A DNA stretch of 64,000 nucleotides from Lichenostomus cassidix (lineage: Eukaryota; Chordata; Aves; Passeriformes; Meliphagidae), in NCBI GenBank assembly GCA_008360975.2, contig CM039182.1, positions 19,440,324-19,504,323 on the forward strand. The letters are read 5' to 3'. The notes under the pieces were generated by a model, which was given only the letters and a program-made list of their open reading frames with translations, searched no databases and was not told where the DNA came from. Made by a program: the position numbers and the translations under genes. Shown piece by piece: positions 35,867 through 49,035 of this stretch (positions within the stretch are counted from its first letter, which is position 1; each line of letters begins with the position of its first letter).

Positions 35867-38217
35867 GGCTGAGGGGAGGCTGCTGCGGCCGGGTGAGGCG
35901 GCAGCGCTGGGTGAACCGCGGGCAGCTCGGTTCACACGTACCCCTCGCTGCTCTGACAGCGCTGCAGAAACCCATGGAGCTATCTCACTTTCTAGCTCTT
36001 AAAAAATAAAAATCTCTTCTGGAAAACAAACAAACAAACAGCCCAGAATAGTTTCCCTTTTCTATGTTTCACTCACTTCATTGCTTCCTCCCACTGATTA
36101 GTCCCAGAGTGCTCTGTAAACACGGTGTAACTTTATCTCTGTAGCACAATGGCACTCAGGTAACTGGAAAGTGACACCCGCTGCCTCCAGTGCCCGGGAA
36201 GCGGATCCAGCACACAATCCCACACCGGGACAGGAGAATCCAAGGACCACCTCGCTCCTGGCCAACTTCTAGTCCAGGCAGAGCAGGCAAGAAAGAGTAA
36301 AAGCAGCCAGAGCGGGATAAAACACAACTAAAAGACTTCGGAGACTAATTCACCAACTGCATTCCCAAACTAGTATTAAAATGGGACTTAAAAATAAATC
36401 TCATTAAACATAGTTTAGAAATACAGCATAAAGTAAACCAGGCATGCAGAAATATTGCCCTCTGGGAAAGGCTGTTCTTTACAACTGAGGAAGAGTCGTC
36501 ATCCAGTAACAACTCTGATCAAAACTGCTTTCATACAGCACTGTGAAACCCATCCCTTCTCAGCTTACTCCTCTCAATTCCTTATAGTTCATATTGCTGC
36601 TAGCACTATATCCTATAGCCAGAACTATACATAAGTGCTAAAAAAATACCACCAGAATACGTAATGTCTTGAGGAGGAAATGTGTGGGTGAGTGCTTGCC
36701 CATTGTATATCTCTAATCAAGTTAATATAAAATGCATATCTCATGTCATGATACCATGAACACATATAACATTGAAAACCAGTTTGTGTTACTCAATTTG
36801 CTTCTCTTCCACAGAAGAGGACCTTTCCTAACAAAAGCAGCGAATGAAGCGGTTCAAATACATTGTAAACATCCTCCCTGCTCCTTCTCCTGCATCACCC
36901 CCTGCTTATTTTAAATAGATCTTGTCTTGACTACCTCAGTTTCTTTGCGTGAGTTAGTAGGATATTCTTCTCTCAATCTGCTTTCTCTGTCAAAACAGAC
37001 CTTTAGTCCTCTGTTGACTATATGTGATGTGACTCATGAGTCTGGATTTTTTTAAGTTCTCATATGTATTCACAAGCAGAGTTAAACCCAAGAAAATGGT
37101 TGGAAAGGGCAAATTAGAAATCAGAAGACATTAATTTTATTTCCAACCATATGTTTACAAAATAGCAATAGTTTAATCTGTCAGCTGAACTGGTCACTTC
37201 ACATTATATCAATCGCAAATTACGCTTCAAACAAATAACATCATAACAGTGCATTCCCAGAGAGTAAATAAAGCATGCACCATTCCTGCATGGAGGCTAA
37301 CAGGCATCAGACACCTCTACTGGAATGTAATACTCACTTGTCTAAGTTGGTTGCTCCTACTGAAGCTGAACAAGTGTGGTCACACACACTTATTAGCTTT
37401 AATCTAATTGCCTAAGCTTTCTTGCACAGTGTCTTTAGGGTGAAACTGCACCTGTCAATAGTAGGCAAAGCCAGTGTCATCATGCATTACTTTGCTTGTC
37501 TCATGCAGCTCTTGTAAGCAATTGAAATTTGGGTGCCATAGCTTGATTGCTCCATATTAGATATGGCTCTCACAACTACATTTGGAGCAAAAAAACACTA
37601 CCAGGAATGTTACAAATACTACTAAAATCAAAAATAACATCAATAAAAATATATTGCTTTCTATGTATTAAAAAGTTTAAATCATTTCATCAGGTCCTGT
37701 ACTTTGGGAAGGAATATGAAATCAGGGAGGATTGCAGTTCACATATACTCAACAGAGACTTAGGACATTATTCAGACTGTCACCATAAGTGACTTTCATG
37801 TCACAAGTAATTCTCACTACAGACAGTACAAGCAGCCAGAGCCTGGCAGCTTGGACAGTAAATAAGCTGAATTGCTCATTGCTCTCTTGAATTGAAACAT
37901 CATGACAGGTACCAAAGTCTGTCTCAGGGCTCCACAAAGCAAATCTGCATATAGCTTTTATGGTTCAAGAGTTAAAAGTCTGCAAAAATGCCAGCCCCGT
38001 TGAGGGTGTTAAAGCTTAGCAAAGCACTGATGGATGACCTGTGCTCCACTCCCAGCTAAGTGATGGCACTGGGTTTTTGCTGCACATCCTTCCCCCAGCA
38101 GCTTAGTGTGGCAAGGGACTTAGTGTGGCCAGCAGAGGATGGGCAGTGTCTCACCAGTGCTGACCCTTGCAGACAGAATGACATGATCCACACAGAAAGA
38201 GCGAACAGAGAAGTGGA

Positions 38218-38262
38218 GGAGATGGGGAGTGGGAGGAGAGGGAGAGAGAGAGAGGTTGGAGA
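38218..38262. repeat. GA-rich tract
   Basis: ggagatggggagtgggagga followed by (GA)n-type gggagagagagagagg. Low-complexity purine strand, no gene. Confidence 0.8.
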
Positions 38263-39149
38263 AAGGAATCTGGGAACAATGGGGATGGAGAGGTGGTGGG
38301 ATGGGAAAAGCAGAAAACCAGAGTGCAGAACAAGGATGGATGGAAACACTGTGACCCACAGGAAGGAGGCTCTAGAAGCCAGGCCAGAAGACAGGAATTA
38401 AGATTATGCAAGGCAAATGTTCATGGTAGGCAGGGAGCACAACAGGATTTGAAAAGACTTCCACAGGGACAGCTGGCTACCTGACTAGCCTAAAGCTAGG
38501 AGGTAACCAGGGAAGAGTGGAATGGTGTGGACCAGGACAGAAATGCTGAGATGGGATGCCTGTGCAGAACTGGGTGATAAAGCAAATATCAGCCTTTGGA
38601 AAACCTTTAAGTTGGAGACTTCAGCAAGAGACAAAGTTGCTATCCTATTTTTGGGATAGCAAAGGAATTGGGATAAAGGCAGAAAGTTTCAAAACCACAG
38701 AAACAGGTCTGAAAAATGGAAGGTGAAAAACGAAGCTAAGGGTGGAATTGCTCCTCTCCCCCACTGGCACTTTGCAGCAGGACATGTTCTTGCAGATGTG
38801 TGACAGAGAGCTACACAAATTCTACTTCATGGAGACTGGGCCTTAAAACCAGCATTCAGGCTAAAGAAAAATAAAGTACTGTCACTGTGAAAGTCAAGAC
38901 TACAGTCTGAAATTATCAAGTAAATTACAAGGATAAAATAAATCACTTATTCACCTTTTTCCTCTGTGCAAGCAGTTTTAAAGTAGCTCCTGCCCAGCTG
39001 TAGAAGCCAAGACAGCAATAGCAATATTAATCATTTGTTAACAGAGGCAAACAGGTACAAACACAGGTGTGTCAGTTTGTGTAGACTTTGTTTTCCCTGA
39101 CTGCTTTCCTAAATTTTGTTCCTTTCATAAAAATCTGTTAGTGTATAGT

Positions 39150-39480
39150 GTCTGGTGGAAGGGGGGTAGAAAAGACAGAGCCAAACTCTTCTCAGTGACT
39201 CATAATGAAAAGGCAAAACCCAATGAGTATTGATTGAAATATAGGAAAATCCATTCAAACATGAGGAATTTCTTTTTGTGGTGATAGGGTTTGTTTTATT
39301 TTACTGTGAGGGTGAGAGAGTACTGGAATAGATTGCCCAGGGAGGTTGTGGAGTTTCAATCCTTGAAGATATTCAAAAGACACCTGAACTTGGTCTTGGG
39401 TAACCAGCTCTAGGTGGCCTTGCTCTGAGCAGGTAACTGGAATAGCTCCCGAGGTTTCTTTTTACCTCAACCATTCTGCC
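39150..39480 (+). mobile_element. CR1 LINE 3' fragment, plus orientation
   Basis: CR1 3'-end text in order: ccaaactcttctcagtgact, actgtgagggtgagagagta, ctggaatagattgcccaggg, aggttgtggagtttcaatcc, ctaggtggccttgctctgag. It ends cctcaaccattctg, just short of the usual terminal repeats. Diverged and non-coding. Confidence 0.92.
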
Positions 39481-40049
39481 AAACTGTAAAAAATTAATTA
39501 AAAAAATATCCAATTCACGTGGATATTTTAGGGACTCCATCTTTCCATTTTAATTTTCAAGGATTAAGCATAATGACTTTTCAAATTGTCACAGAAAATA
39601 ACATTTAACTCCAGTATTTAAACTCTGACCCATGTCTTTTACGCATAGCTATGAACTGTCTACACTATAAATAGCTTTGTATATCATAGTACTTCAACAC
39701 AGTGCCTTTGGGAAAACAAACAGAAAAAACTGCTGACATGGTTGTCAAGGTTAATAGACTAAACAGACCTTTCTTGATAAACAAGAATCTTTCAACTTGT
39801 ATCCAACAGTAACAACATTTTTTTCTTCAGGAACTCAAATGGAAAGCAATTGACTCTCTCTTACCTAATTCAGATTCAAATTTAAAATCCAAGTGAAGAA
39901 TGTCAACAGCTTGTAACTCCTTTACACAGCTAGCAACAAAAATTGTCTCTTGTAAATGTGAATGTTTCATTTTAAAGAAACTTCTTGCAAAAAAACTCTG
40001 AATAACTTGTTCCCTCTCACATATGGGATGAAAGAGCAAGAGCTATTTC

Positions 40050-40083
40050 ACTATCCCATCCCATCCCACACCATCCCACACCA
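40050..40083. repeat. Short minisatellite, CCCAYMCCAT-type
   Basis: tatcccatcccatcccacac followed by catcccacacc: 5- and 10-bp repeats of cccat/cccacaccat. Confidence 0.75.
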
Positions 40084-40750
40084 GCACTGAATAATTTCTT
40101 AACAAGGTTACTTATATGTGAAAATGATGATTAGCAACTACTTTTTTAATTTTTTCTAAGAATTTTATCTCTTCCATTGATTTTTTCCCATAGTGATCAC
40201 TATAACTCTGGGCAACACACTTCTCAGCAGCATAAACTTGTGGCTTGCTTACATTTTCAGGAGTGTTACTGCCCTGAAAGAGCTACAGCACGAATCTGAC
40301 TGAAGCCCAGGATGCCTTGTTTCTCTGGACATCAGCACATTTAGAAGAATGGGTCTTCTCCAGTTCTTCTCATTGCCATTGTAACTCTCTGAATGTGGCG
40401 TCGTGGCAACCACAGTGTCTCTGCAGTTAAGAACATCTGAAATAAGACTCCATGCTCTAAGAAACATCCAAGTGTTTTATGAAAATGATAGGACTGTCTC
40501 AGCAAGGAAGACTGGGAACATGTTAACCCAGCAGAGTTAACAGCTTCCTCATAGCACCATGTTGCTCAGACACTTTCATGACAGGGTAAATAATTCAGCT
40601 GGAGTTTCCCAGACTCCTGCTAAACACCCCTCTTTGTGTGCTGGGAGTAGGCAAGGAGGGGGACAGCAGGTCCTGGACACAATTTAGACATCTTCCTTCT
40701 CTTGAATGATACCTTCCTTTCTTTTAAAAGCAACCCCTCAAAAAAAAAAA

Positions 40751-40772
40751 GGGGTGGGGGCATGGGTTGGGG
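40751..40772 (+). other. Putative G-quadruplex sequence
   Basis: GGGG-T-GGGGG-CAT-GGG-TT-GGGG: four G-runs with loops of 1-3 nt, just after an A-run. Short loops predict a stable quadruplex on the plus (template) strand. Confidence 0.75.
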
Positions 40773-43700
40773 CAAGTTAAAAAGTTTTTTTTGCTTGTTA
40801 AATTTTCATATAAGCAGAAGTCTTGGTCAGCATCCCTGAACATGGTGCAGATTCCAAATTACCAAGACGCTCTGCATTCATTTCCAGAAGACTTTGTATT
40901 TCTTATCTGAATGTATCCATTTTACATCCAACCATAAAATCAAAGTCCATCTCCTTCCATAAAATTCCATACCTCACGTAGGATGCTTGCAATTCTCCCT
41001 TACAGATGGTGTACATCTGAAAGATAGTTGTTAAGTAAAATTTTATTCTGTGAGATTTAATTTAGGTATATAATAAACCAGTGTCAACTAATTCAAGATG
41101 CAATAATGAAACACTTCCTTAGGATTAATGTCACATCTTAAATCTCAAAACCAAGCTCAAAATGAATGAATAATAAAATCTGAAAGTATGCCCATGGAAG
41201 TACTGGAATGCAATAGAAATTTTATTTTTAAACATTAAAGCTGCTTATCATTTGCAGATTGTTATTGGTTATTATGGTTACCATTCTCTAACACAATCCA
41301 ATCTGCCTGCACTTTTCTATTTCAGGATACAGCAGTGATAACATTAACAGCAGACTCAACTTCTCAACTTGCAAACATACATACATTAGGGGCACATGCT
41401 ATCTCCTGCTGCACTGAAAGATAACGTGAGTATGTTCTCACAGTGTCACAGAAATAACAAGCTGCTGTTCTCCCTGCAGTCAGATGTTAAAACATTTAAC
41501 CCAACACACAATATGTCAGGAACACAGCATGTTTGAAACCATTTGTACTACAGATGCATAATACTAATACCTGTTGTGTTATGAATCCTCTGCATCACTG
41601 AGACATTGGAGAAGTGCTATAAATGCTATAAAGTTGGAAAATCTGCCCATAGGTGATTGTTCCCATATGTGGGCAAGATTTTTTAGTTTTATTTCTTACA
41701 CGTGATGTAGAGTCATGTGGAACATTGTCATCCTAAAGCCTTGCTGCAGGGAAACACAGAGAACAGGGATAGAGACAGTGAAAAATTCAAATGCTCAACA
41801 TGTTGATTGCTGGTCTAGGATGGTCACAGAAGTCACCTGCAGCTGAATGTGCTGCACAACATTCTGTCAGAGCTTTAAGTGGTTGGAAGAAAAAATGAAT
41901 TCAACAACCATATTTAAAAGAAGTAATACTCTGAGTATTGAAAAGGAGATAATGTGCAGTTTGCTATATATATTAATTGCAAAAAGGGAAATTAATGTAC
42001 TTTTGAGCACAAGAATATCAATAATAGAAACAACCTTCACAGAGAACACTTAATATCTTGAAGTAGAATATATAAAACTTACACAACACTGAAAAACCAG
42101 CTTGTGCTGGCTATTTTTTGTTAAAAAATACATTTTTCTACTGAAAAGTTACTAATGTAACTCTGCAGTGTTGCCCCTACATGAATGCAACATTAAATAC
42201 ACAAGGCGTTTTAACCTCAGTGGAAGGCTTTCCCCTCTGACACTCAGCACTCATCTGCTTCTGGGGGCACTGAAATGTTTCAAGCACCCCAGGCAGCTCC
42301 ATCATGGCCAGATGCTGATTGCTCAGAGCTGGAGACTGAGGAGTAACTTTGTCTTGTAGCTGTGCATAGCAGCTACCCCAAAATATAGGGATATTATCCT
42401 CTGGCCACATCCACATCCTGAAAACTGTGATCCATTTACAGGTTGTCCTCTGGGACAACTGATGCACAGTTTCCATACTCAGGATATTAAGTTAGTAATT
42501 GGTAGTTCACAGAAGAGACATCTGAGCCCCTGAGCCTTTTAAGTGGTTTTGGTTTTTAAAATGTCCAACCATATCTCAAAATCACTGTTATAGAAGTGTT
42601 TGTTAAAACCTGAGATATCAATACCTCCAAATTCTGTTCTCGTTTCAGAAAATAAAATGCATCTCACCAGGAAGGCCACAACAGCAGGCCACAGGAGTAA
42701 TTTTGGCTCACTTTGCCTTTGTTTATCCATTTTTGGCACAAGCCATCATTCCACAATCCCATCAATTTAGGATTGATTCCATCAATTTAAGTTATTGATT
42801 ATCACCAAATGTTGTGGTTTCTTTGGCCTCATCACTTCTTCAAATCTCAGTTCCCATTTTCATTTTTACTGTTTTTGAAACCTCTAATATTTCTGATGGT
42901 CACAATTTTGCAATCTTAAAATCTGGATTAATTATGTTTAATTTTTGGTGGACAAGCTTGTACAATTTAACAAGCTCCAGTGAAATGAGTTCTGGTGAAA
43001 TGTAAAAGCTGGATAACCTGTCTCTGCAGAAAGGACTATGTATCTATCTCCTGGGACCCACTTCAGAGCTCAAAATAGGAATTAAGTGGTATTTAGGCAG
43101 CACATGTGGTGCTGTAATGGCTCTCTCACCTAAGAGGCTGGGTGTCACCTGGCACCACAGAAATGCAGTTCAGTTTAATGAGCAGGGGGCCAGATGTGTA
43201 ACCCTGGCTAAGCACTCTCCATGTGCTGCAGTGAAAACACGGCCAGAGGAGCCAGCATGTCAGCTAAGCAGAGACAGCAGTTTGCAATGCAAAGCATTAA
43301 GTAAGTACAGGAAGTTGCTCCTTACAGAGAATTAATGCAACATGTTACAACAACATGTTCAGAACTGCCCTGATGAAATGCATCATGAAGGTAAGGTACT
43401 TTTAGTCAATCTTCCTTGTCCACTCAAATTAACAGAATCTTGTTAGCAGAGAGTAAGAAGGTGAATACTTAGAGCAAGGTGCAAAGGTCTTTCCTCTTCT
43501 ACATTGAAATGACATATCTTTTTTTCCCAATTATAATTTAGATATAACTGTAAAATGTAAAAATGTGATTTTTCAATTGCATTTTTCTGGTTTGCACATC
43601 TTTTTTCCCTCCCTCTTGCCACAATTCCCAATCAGTGTTCATAAAAAGAATGCTCTGAACAGCCTGATTCTTCCCCCATTCTGACAGCAAAGAGCATTTC

Positions 43701-44810
43701 TCAAACTGTGTCAGGCTCTCCTTCTCTGCCTTAGACTGCAGGACTCTCGTATGCCAACAAAGGTATTTGGCCATTTTTCGCACCCTAGTTAGAGTTTGAA
43801 AGATTAACCTGTTCCTGTGATTCAGAAGTCGCCCCCCACCACCTTTTATCGGTTCAAATCTATGATACTAAGGTGCGTTGGATGAGGATTTCTGAAGTCA
43901 CTGAGAAACTCCTCCTAAGCACAAAAAATTTGCTATATGTTTGATTTAACATGTTGAGAAAAAGTCAACAAGAATTCTAATCAAATCCATAACTATTGAT
44001 CTTAATAAGGTAGTGACTTATAAAAGGAAAATATTTTTAATTCCAAGATGCAAGAATTTTTCCTTGCCTAAATTCATAAAACTGAACCTAAGTTGTATGT
44101 TGTGCTGTCTATGACATGAACAGCATAATATATTTACAACACTGAACCAGCATCAATAGAGAAAGTTGCTTTTAAAATTTGAGAAGGAAATTATTCTCTC
44201 AAGCAGTTTAGTTCTGATGTGTTAAACTTCTCCTAAAATAAAATGCATCTGCCATTATAATGCTGGTTGCTTTGTTTATGTCTACACAAGTTCTAGTGAA
44301 GCTGGGAGATCTGTGTAGAATCACAGTGATGGAACCTGATCACATTTTTGTGACAGGAAACATTCAGCCAGAAAATATCATGATATCCTGTGAACTCACT
44401 GATTTACTCTGAATTTTGCAGAAAGTTCTCAAAGTACTTAGTTTGAAAGCGCCTTTTTCAGCATTCTACCACAGCACCAGCTATTTAAACGATTATGTAA
44501 TCAAGAATTAACTTCTTTCTTAAGGACCAAGGTGACCCTGTTTCGAAGAAAAACTGGAAATATTGCTGAAAAGCAGTATTTTAAAACTTCAAACTTTACT
44601 TTTTCCAGCCCCTCCTGTGTATATTCATTTAAAAGTTTCTAGAGAGCAAAAATTGAAGAGATTGCTCTTTCAAATAATACTATGGTTTGAAAATACTTGT
44701 TTCATTGTTAGCATATAGAAAGGACTTTATCATTTTACAAGAATGATAAAGTATATGCAAATGTGACATGAAAAACAAATATACATCACCTAATGTTGCT
44801 TTAAAAAAAA

Positions 44811-44890
44811 AATCACAGAATCACAGACTATTTTGTTTTGGAAGGGACCTGTAAAGGTCTTTTACTCCACCTCCAATTGTAAGGCTTTTA
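44811..44890 (-). mobile_element. CR1 LINE 3'-end fragment
   Basis: aatcacagaatcacagacta, then ttttggaagggacctgtaaa and ggtcttttactccacctcc. This is the reversed CR1 terminus with two copies of the terminal (ATTCTGTG) repeat. Confidence 0.85.
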
Positions 44891-46184
44891 ATAAGAGAGA
44901 AAACTGTAAAACCCAAGCATCTTTTGGTCATAAAGATTTTCAAGGAAACTCTATCCTGATGAGGTGAGCTGCTTAACTGTGTACTTATAAGCCTGTGGGA
45001 ATTGCACAGAAATTACATGCATACTTGACTGAGGACTTTGTCAAACTGAGAAGACACCAAGCTACAATTACTGCATCTGTAAGCCAGTCTCTTTCTACAA
45101 GCATCCTTTGATCAACATGAGCCTACTCAAAGTGAAATTTAGAGTTTATATCTAGAATTGCTACCAGAGCTTTAGAAAGATACTTTCTTCTGATACTAAT
45201 ATTCTACCAATATCATTAACTAGTCAACTAATAATTTTAAGTGATGAATATTATAAATCATCAACCTGAGAGCATCCTTTCAGCAGCCTCAAAACATTCA
45301 GAAAAAAATAGATGTTTATATCCAGCAAAATACTGCAAAATGGAATGTATCATTAATGAGCTGAAGAAAAAAAAGTTGTTTTGTGACAGCAGAAGTAATG
45401 AAGCTTGGGTTCCCACACACACCTCCACAATACCTTCAGCTCTCTCTCATTTTCCCTACACACCACATGCTCTGCATCCTCAGCTCCCCTCCCCAAACTT
45501 CTCTTCCCTTTCCATGAGCTGAACAAGAGAAAGTGTTTGTTTCATCTATTGCAGAATTAAAGCCGTGCTCCTTAGCAGGATGGATGCTTCCTTCTGGATG
45601 CCAGAGCAGGCCAGAGAGTGCTCTGCATCTCCCACACTGACATTGAGGAAATGGCTTTACCAGCTCTGCCAGCCCCCAGGAAGGTCTGCTATAATCACTC
45701 GGTACTTCTGAGACCTCTGCAAGGCTGGTTTAAATCGGCCATTGGATTGAAGTTCCTCAGAAGCACAACTAACAGATGGAAAGTGGGATTGCATAAATCT
45801 TGTCTTAGGAAATAAACCTAAAAAATCAGAGCTGTTATACAAAGACTGTCCGTACGCTTTAATACTCAGCAGCTTGTTTAAATATAAGCTGATGCCATGA
45901 GCAGCAATATAAACATTTAATCTGTCAGTCAGAAAATTTGCAAATGATCATTGTCGCAAAACACTGGTTGCTGCTATTAAGCAGTTACAAGCACAGTATA
46001 AAGCACAGGATTTTGTGCTGTGTACATGCAGCACCAGTGGTGCAAAAAAACTTGTAAAGAAATACTGCATTTATAACCAAGGCCTTTAGAGATCAGTAAT
46101 TGAAATATTGCAAAAATTTATGTATTCGTGTATAATTAGACCTATTTTCAAAATTCTGACATCCTCGGTATTTTGGCCTGTAGT

Positions 46185-46200
46185 AAAAAAAAAAAAAAAA
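46185..46200. repeat. A16 homopolymer
   Basis: Sixteen A on the plus strand, no identifiable element attached. Confidence 0.85.
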
Positions 46201-47773
46201 GTAACAATATTGAAATAAAGAAAGCATCCCAATGGTTTAATAGCCTATAAAATGGATATTTGAATGCCATCAAAGTTTCAAGGCACTTTACCTCCCATCC
46301 TTTTACACCCTTCTTTTTGCGGCAGCTCCTCACCAGGGATCCTGAGAAGCAAATAGCAGAATTTGCCCTTTCAAGTTTATGAATTCCTAGGCTTGTTCAC
46401 TGCTATTTGAAAACTGAATAAAAAATATCAGCAGCAAATATATTTTTCATAAATGCTAAAAACATAAATTCAGGTAACTTTGGAGAAATTGGAAAAAGGC
46501 AGAGTGCCACTTCTCCACATGGAGGGTGAGGTAAGAACAAAATGTCCTTATGCTTTCTGACAGTTACTGAAGTTTCCATACTTCAGAATTTCTGCTACAA
46601 TGACTGTGTTGGTGGTGAAAACATATCCGTGGTTATGCAGTAAGTATTCTTTTATTTCAACCTACTATAACATTTTAATTAACTTGATTACATCAGGGAT
46701 CAACTTGTTCCAAGGGACATCCTGAAATCTGGCAATTTAGAAAAATGTACCCATAAAACAGCTATCTGAATTTCTGGTTGATTATGCAATTTGAATCTAC
46801 TTTTGATGCAACAACTGTCATTGAAAGACTATAATCAATAACAAATTACTTAATTATTCATGCCAACAATATGGAAGTTTTCAAACTATATCTCTTTTTT
46901 AATCTTTCCAATTACTTTTCTCCTAGATATTTAAACAATTCATTTTTTTCAATTAGGTAATGTCTGAGGACTAGTACTGCTAAAAAGGCTAATTTGCAAG
47001 CACAGCTTCCTGTAAAATGCTTCTGAACAAGACATTACTACAGCCAAAATTCACATTAGCAAAGCTAAATAGTCTTCTTCTCATGACATATCTACAGACT
47101 AGAATAAAAACTAAAGAAACATGAAAAGAATAGTCATCAGCAATCACTTTGAAAGAACGGTTGACCAAACGTTGAGAAATCCATGTAATATATAGGGCTG
47201 AATCCCTTTTATTCCTTTCCACCTGTGTTTCATTTCACCTATCCTGCTTTTTTGCTGCTCCTCTGTTTACGAGGTTTGTACATCCCCAGCACCACTCCTA
47301 GTGATCCCTTACCCTGTCAATCAATAATTTCTTCCTCAGTCTAACAGGACCTCTGTGATCACGTTAAATAGAACTTGGACTTCTTCATGATGCCATATGA
47401 GGGAAAGGCTTCATTTTACTCTATAGCCCAGACAAACACAGCTTCTCCTTCAGGACATTATTTGACAAGCAGTAGACAGAAAGACAAAAATGCTGCATGG
47501 AAACATGCACATTAGTTGTGTTAAGTTTCAACATCAGATTGCTTCTCTTTAGGAAAACAATATTTTCCAATTTGATTTTTTTTTAATTTTACAACTTTTT
47601 CCCACCAAAAAAAGCTATGTTCCAATTTCTCCCTACTTACAGTGGGATTGTCAGAGAACCCCAAAACATCTTATTCATCAGAAGTTCTAATAATTGCTTG
47701 TACAGAAATGAAAACATAAAGACTTAAGCTTTTTACTATATTAATTAGATAAGCAAAGACTAAAGGCAGATAT

Positions 47774-47837
47774 AGCTATGGTTGAACTCAATGATTGTAA
47801 GGGTATTTTCCAAGCTAAATGGTTCTGTGATTCTATT
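47774..47837 (+). mobile_element. CR1 LINE 3'-terminal fragment (64 bp)
   Basis: ggttgaactcaatgattgta, then agggtattttccaagctaaa, then tggttctgtgattctatt. It matches GGTTGGACTCGATGATCTTAAAGGTCTTTTCCAACCTAAATGATTCTGTGATTCTAT, the plus-oriented CR1 terminus. Confidence 0.88.
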
Positions 47838-48981
47838 AGTAGCTGATTTCTACTATTCTGCACATCCATGCCGAAAATAAGTCCAGTGGAATTGTATATT
47901 GTAGTTGAACACTTTCCTGCTTCATGGCACACTTCCTGTAAGACCCACTTTTGCATTATTTCCCTCACAAACACAAGAGTTTAACTGGAGTAAAAAGAAG
48001 TCGTTCATAAAGAAAAGTTATCTGTAAGAGGAGAACAGAATGGATATTAGCAATAACTAATCAGTTTCCTGTATGGATATCCCTAAATAACCCAGGAATA
48101 GGAATGATCCAAATCTGATTTCCTACTAGAAAAAAACCGTGCAGCAGCTGTTACACAAGACAATGCCCCTGAGTTCTCTCCGAATAACTGGAAAGCTACT
48201 GTCATGCTTAAGGTACTGTTCTTTTACTGCAACTTTATTTAAATCTCTCATAAATGTTATGGAAAGAAGCAAGCTTAATTCTGCTTAAATTTATATTTAT
48301 GTTAATTTTATTTTAATCTCTATCCTTTATTTTATACAGTCTAAAGAGAAAACAAAGCACATCCATTACAACTTTAAAAAGTCATCTATTTAAGTTTTAT
48401 TTCACAGCACTGCTGCAGTGGGATGTCTGCTACTAAAAGTCCCTGGCCTCAAGATACATATGCCCTGTCAAATGCAAACCAAAACTCATGAATGTGTTAC
48501 AACCTACCCCAAACAAAAATAATAGATACTATAACGTTTGTTGTCTGTAAAGAGAATGTACTTCAAGCTACTGCCAGCAGAGAGTCCCATTGCTTTCATA
48601 TTGAGAAGAAAACAATTTAGCACAATCCCCAAAATCACTGAACAAACAGCAAGCCACTCCTAACTACTTTAATAGGGTTTTACACAGAAGCCCTCAGCAG
48701 CAGTCACCTGCAAGTGCTTTCCCTCCCCCTCAACTCATGCTTTTACGGTTTTTCCAAACTGTAATTCAAGTTAGTATGTTTCAAAACAGGAAGTTCAAAA
48801 GTATAGTTGGGACTTCCACAAGCAGGCTGGCACATTTCTCAGCATTTCAGCTTGGCTGAATGAGAACAAAGTAAAACAGTTTAACTGTAATTAAGTTCAC
48901 TTGCAAGCCAGCCTCTACATCCCATTGTAATATTAAAGGGCTCCCGAGCATCTGGCCTGCACTCCTTCCACATATGCTTAC

Positions 48982-49029
48982 CCCAGGAGCAATGTGCTTA
49001 GTTTGAGGAGACATCAGGCGTCTGTCAAG
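48982..49029 (-). CDS. CACNB2: CACNB2 alternative first coding exon, beta-2b-type N-terminus; expected start codon not present
   Basis: On the minus strand, codons at 49029-48982 read LDRRLMSPQTKHIAPG, followed by a gtaagc donor (GT at 48981-48980), phase 0. This corresponds to the beta-2b N-terminus, which I recall in mammals as MLDRRLIAPQTKYIIPG, the main cardiac form. Here the codon before the Leu is AGG (49032-49030), not ATG, and the one before that is GTG. The frame stays open upstream to a TGA with no ATG. The only in-frame ATG is at 49014-49012, which would give an 11-residue MSPQTKHIAPG. The exon is therefore intact at its splice end, but the initiator has either moved to that Met, been lost, or is a sequencing or assembly error. 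Exon identity is confident; the start is not. Confidence 0.85.
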
Positions 49030-49035
49030 CCTCAC

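Larger units (their letters stand above)
35190..35940 (-). promoter_or_regulatory. CpG island, probable promoter and 5' UTR for the MYLFGSEEYEA first exon
   Basis: A sharply bounded block of very high GC and dense CpG stands in otherwise AT-rich intron. GGGGCGG/CCGCCCC Sp1-type boxes recur throughout. It abuts the first coding exon at 35183 on its upstream side, the expected position for a TATA-less CpG-island promoter. Long frames cross it on both strands (up to 225 codons), but they are R/P/A/G-rich, follow the repeats and match no family, so I do not call them genes. An antisense transcript on the plus strand is possible but unproven. Confidence 0.85.
35184..48981 (-). other. CACNB2: Intron between the beta-2b-type and MYLFGSEEYEA first exons (13.8 kb)
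   Basis: It includes the CpG island at its lower end. Beyond that: a GA tract, a G-quadruplex motif and three CR1 fragments. Stretches 35941-38217, 38263-39149, 39481-40749, 40773-44810, 44891-46184, 46201-47773 and 47838-48981 show nothing I recognise. I looked for, and did not find, the beta-2a (MQCCGLVHRRRVRVSY) exon here. Confidence 0.75.

Noticed and set aside
35258..35935. 225-codon minus-strand frame and several others through the CpG island
   Set aside because: Composition is R/P/A/S-rich and follows the GC repeats, similar frames run on both strands, and no domain is recognisable. High GC removes stop codons.
38637..38662. Hairpin TTGCTATCC / GGATAGCAA
   Set aside because: A 9-bp stem with an 8-nt loop is expected by chance in a window of this size.
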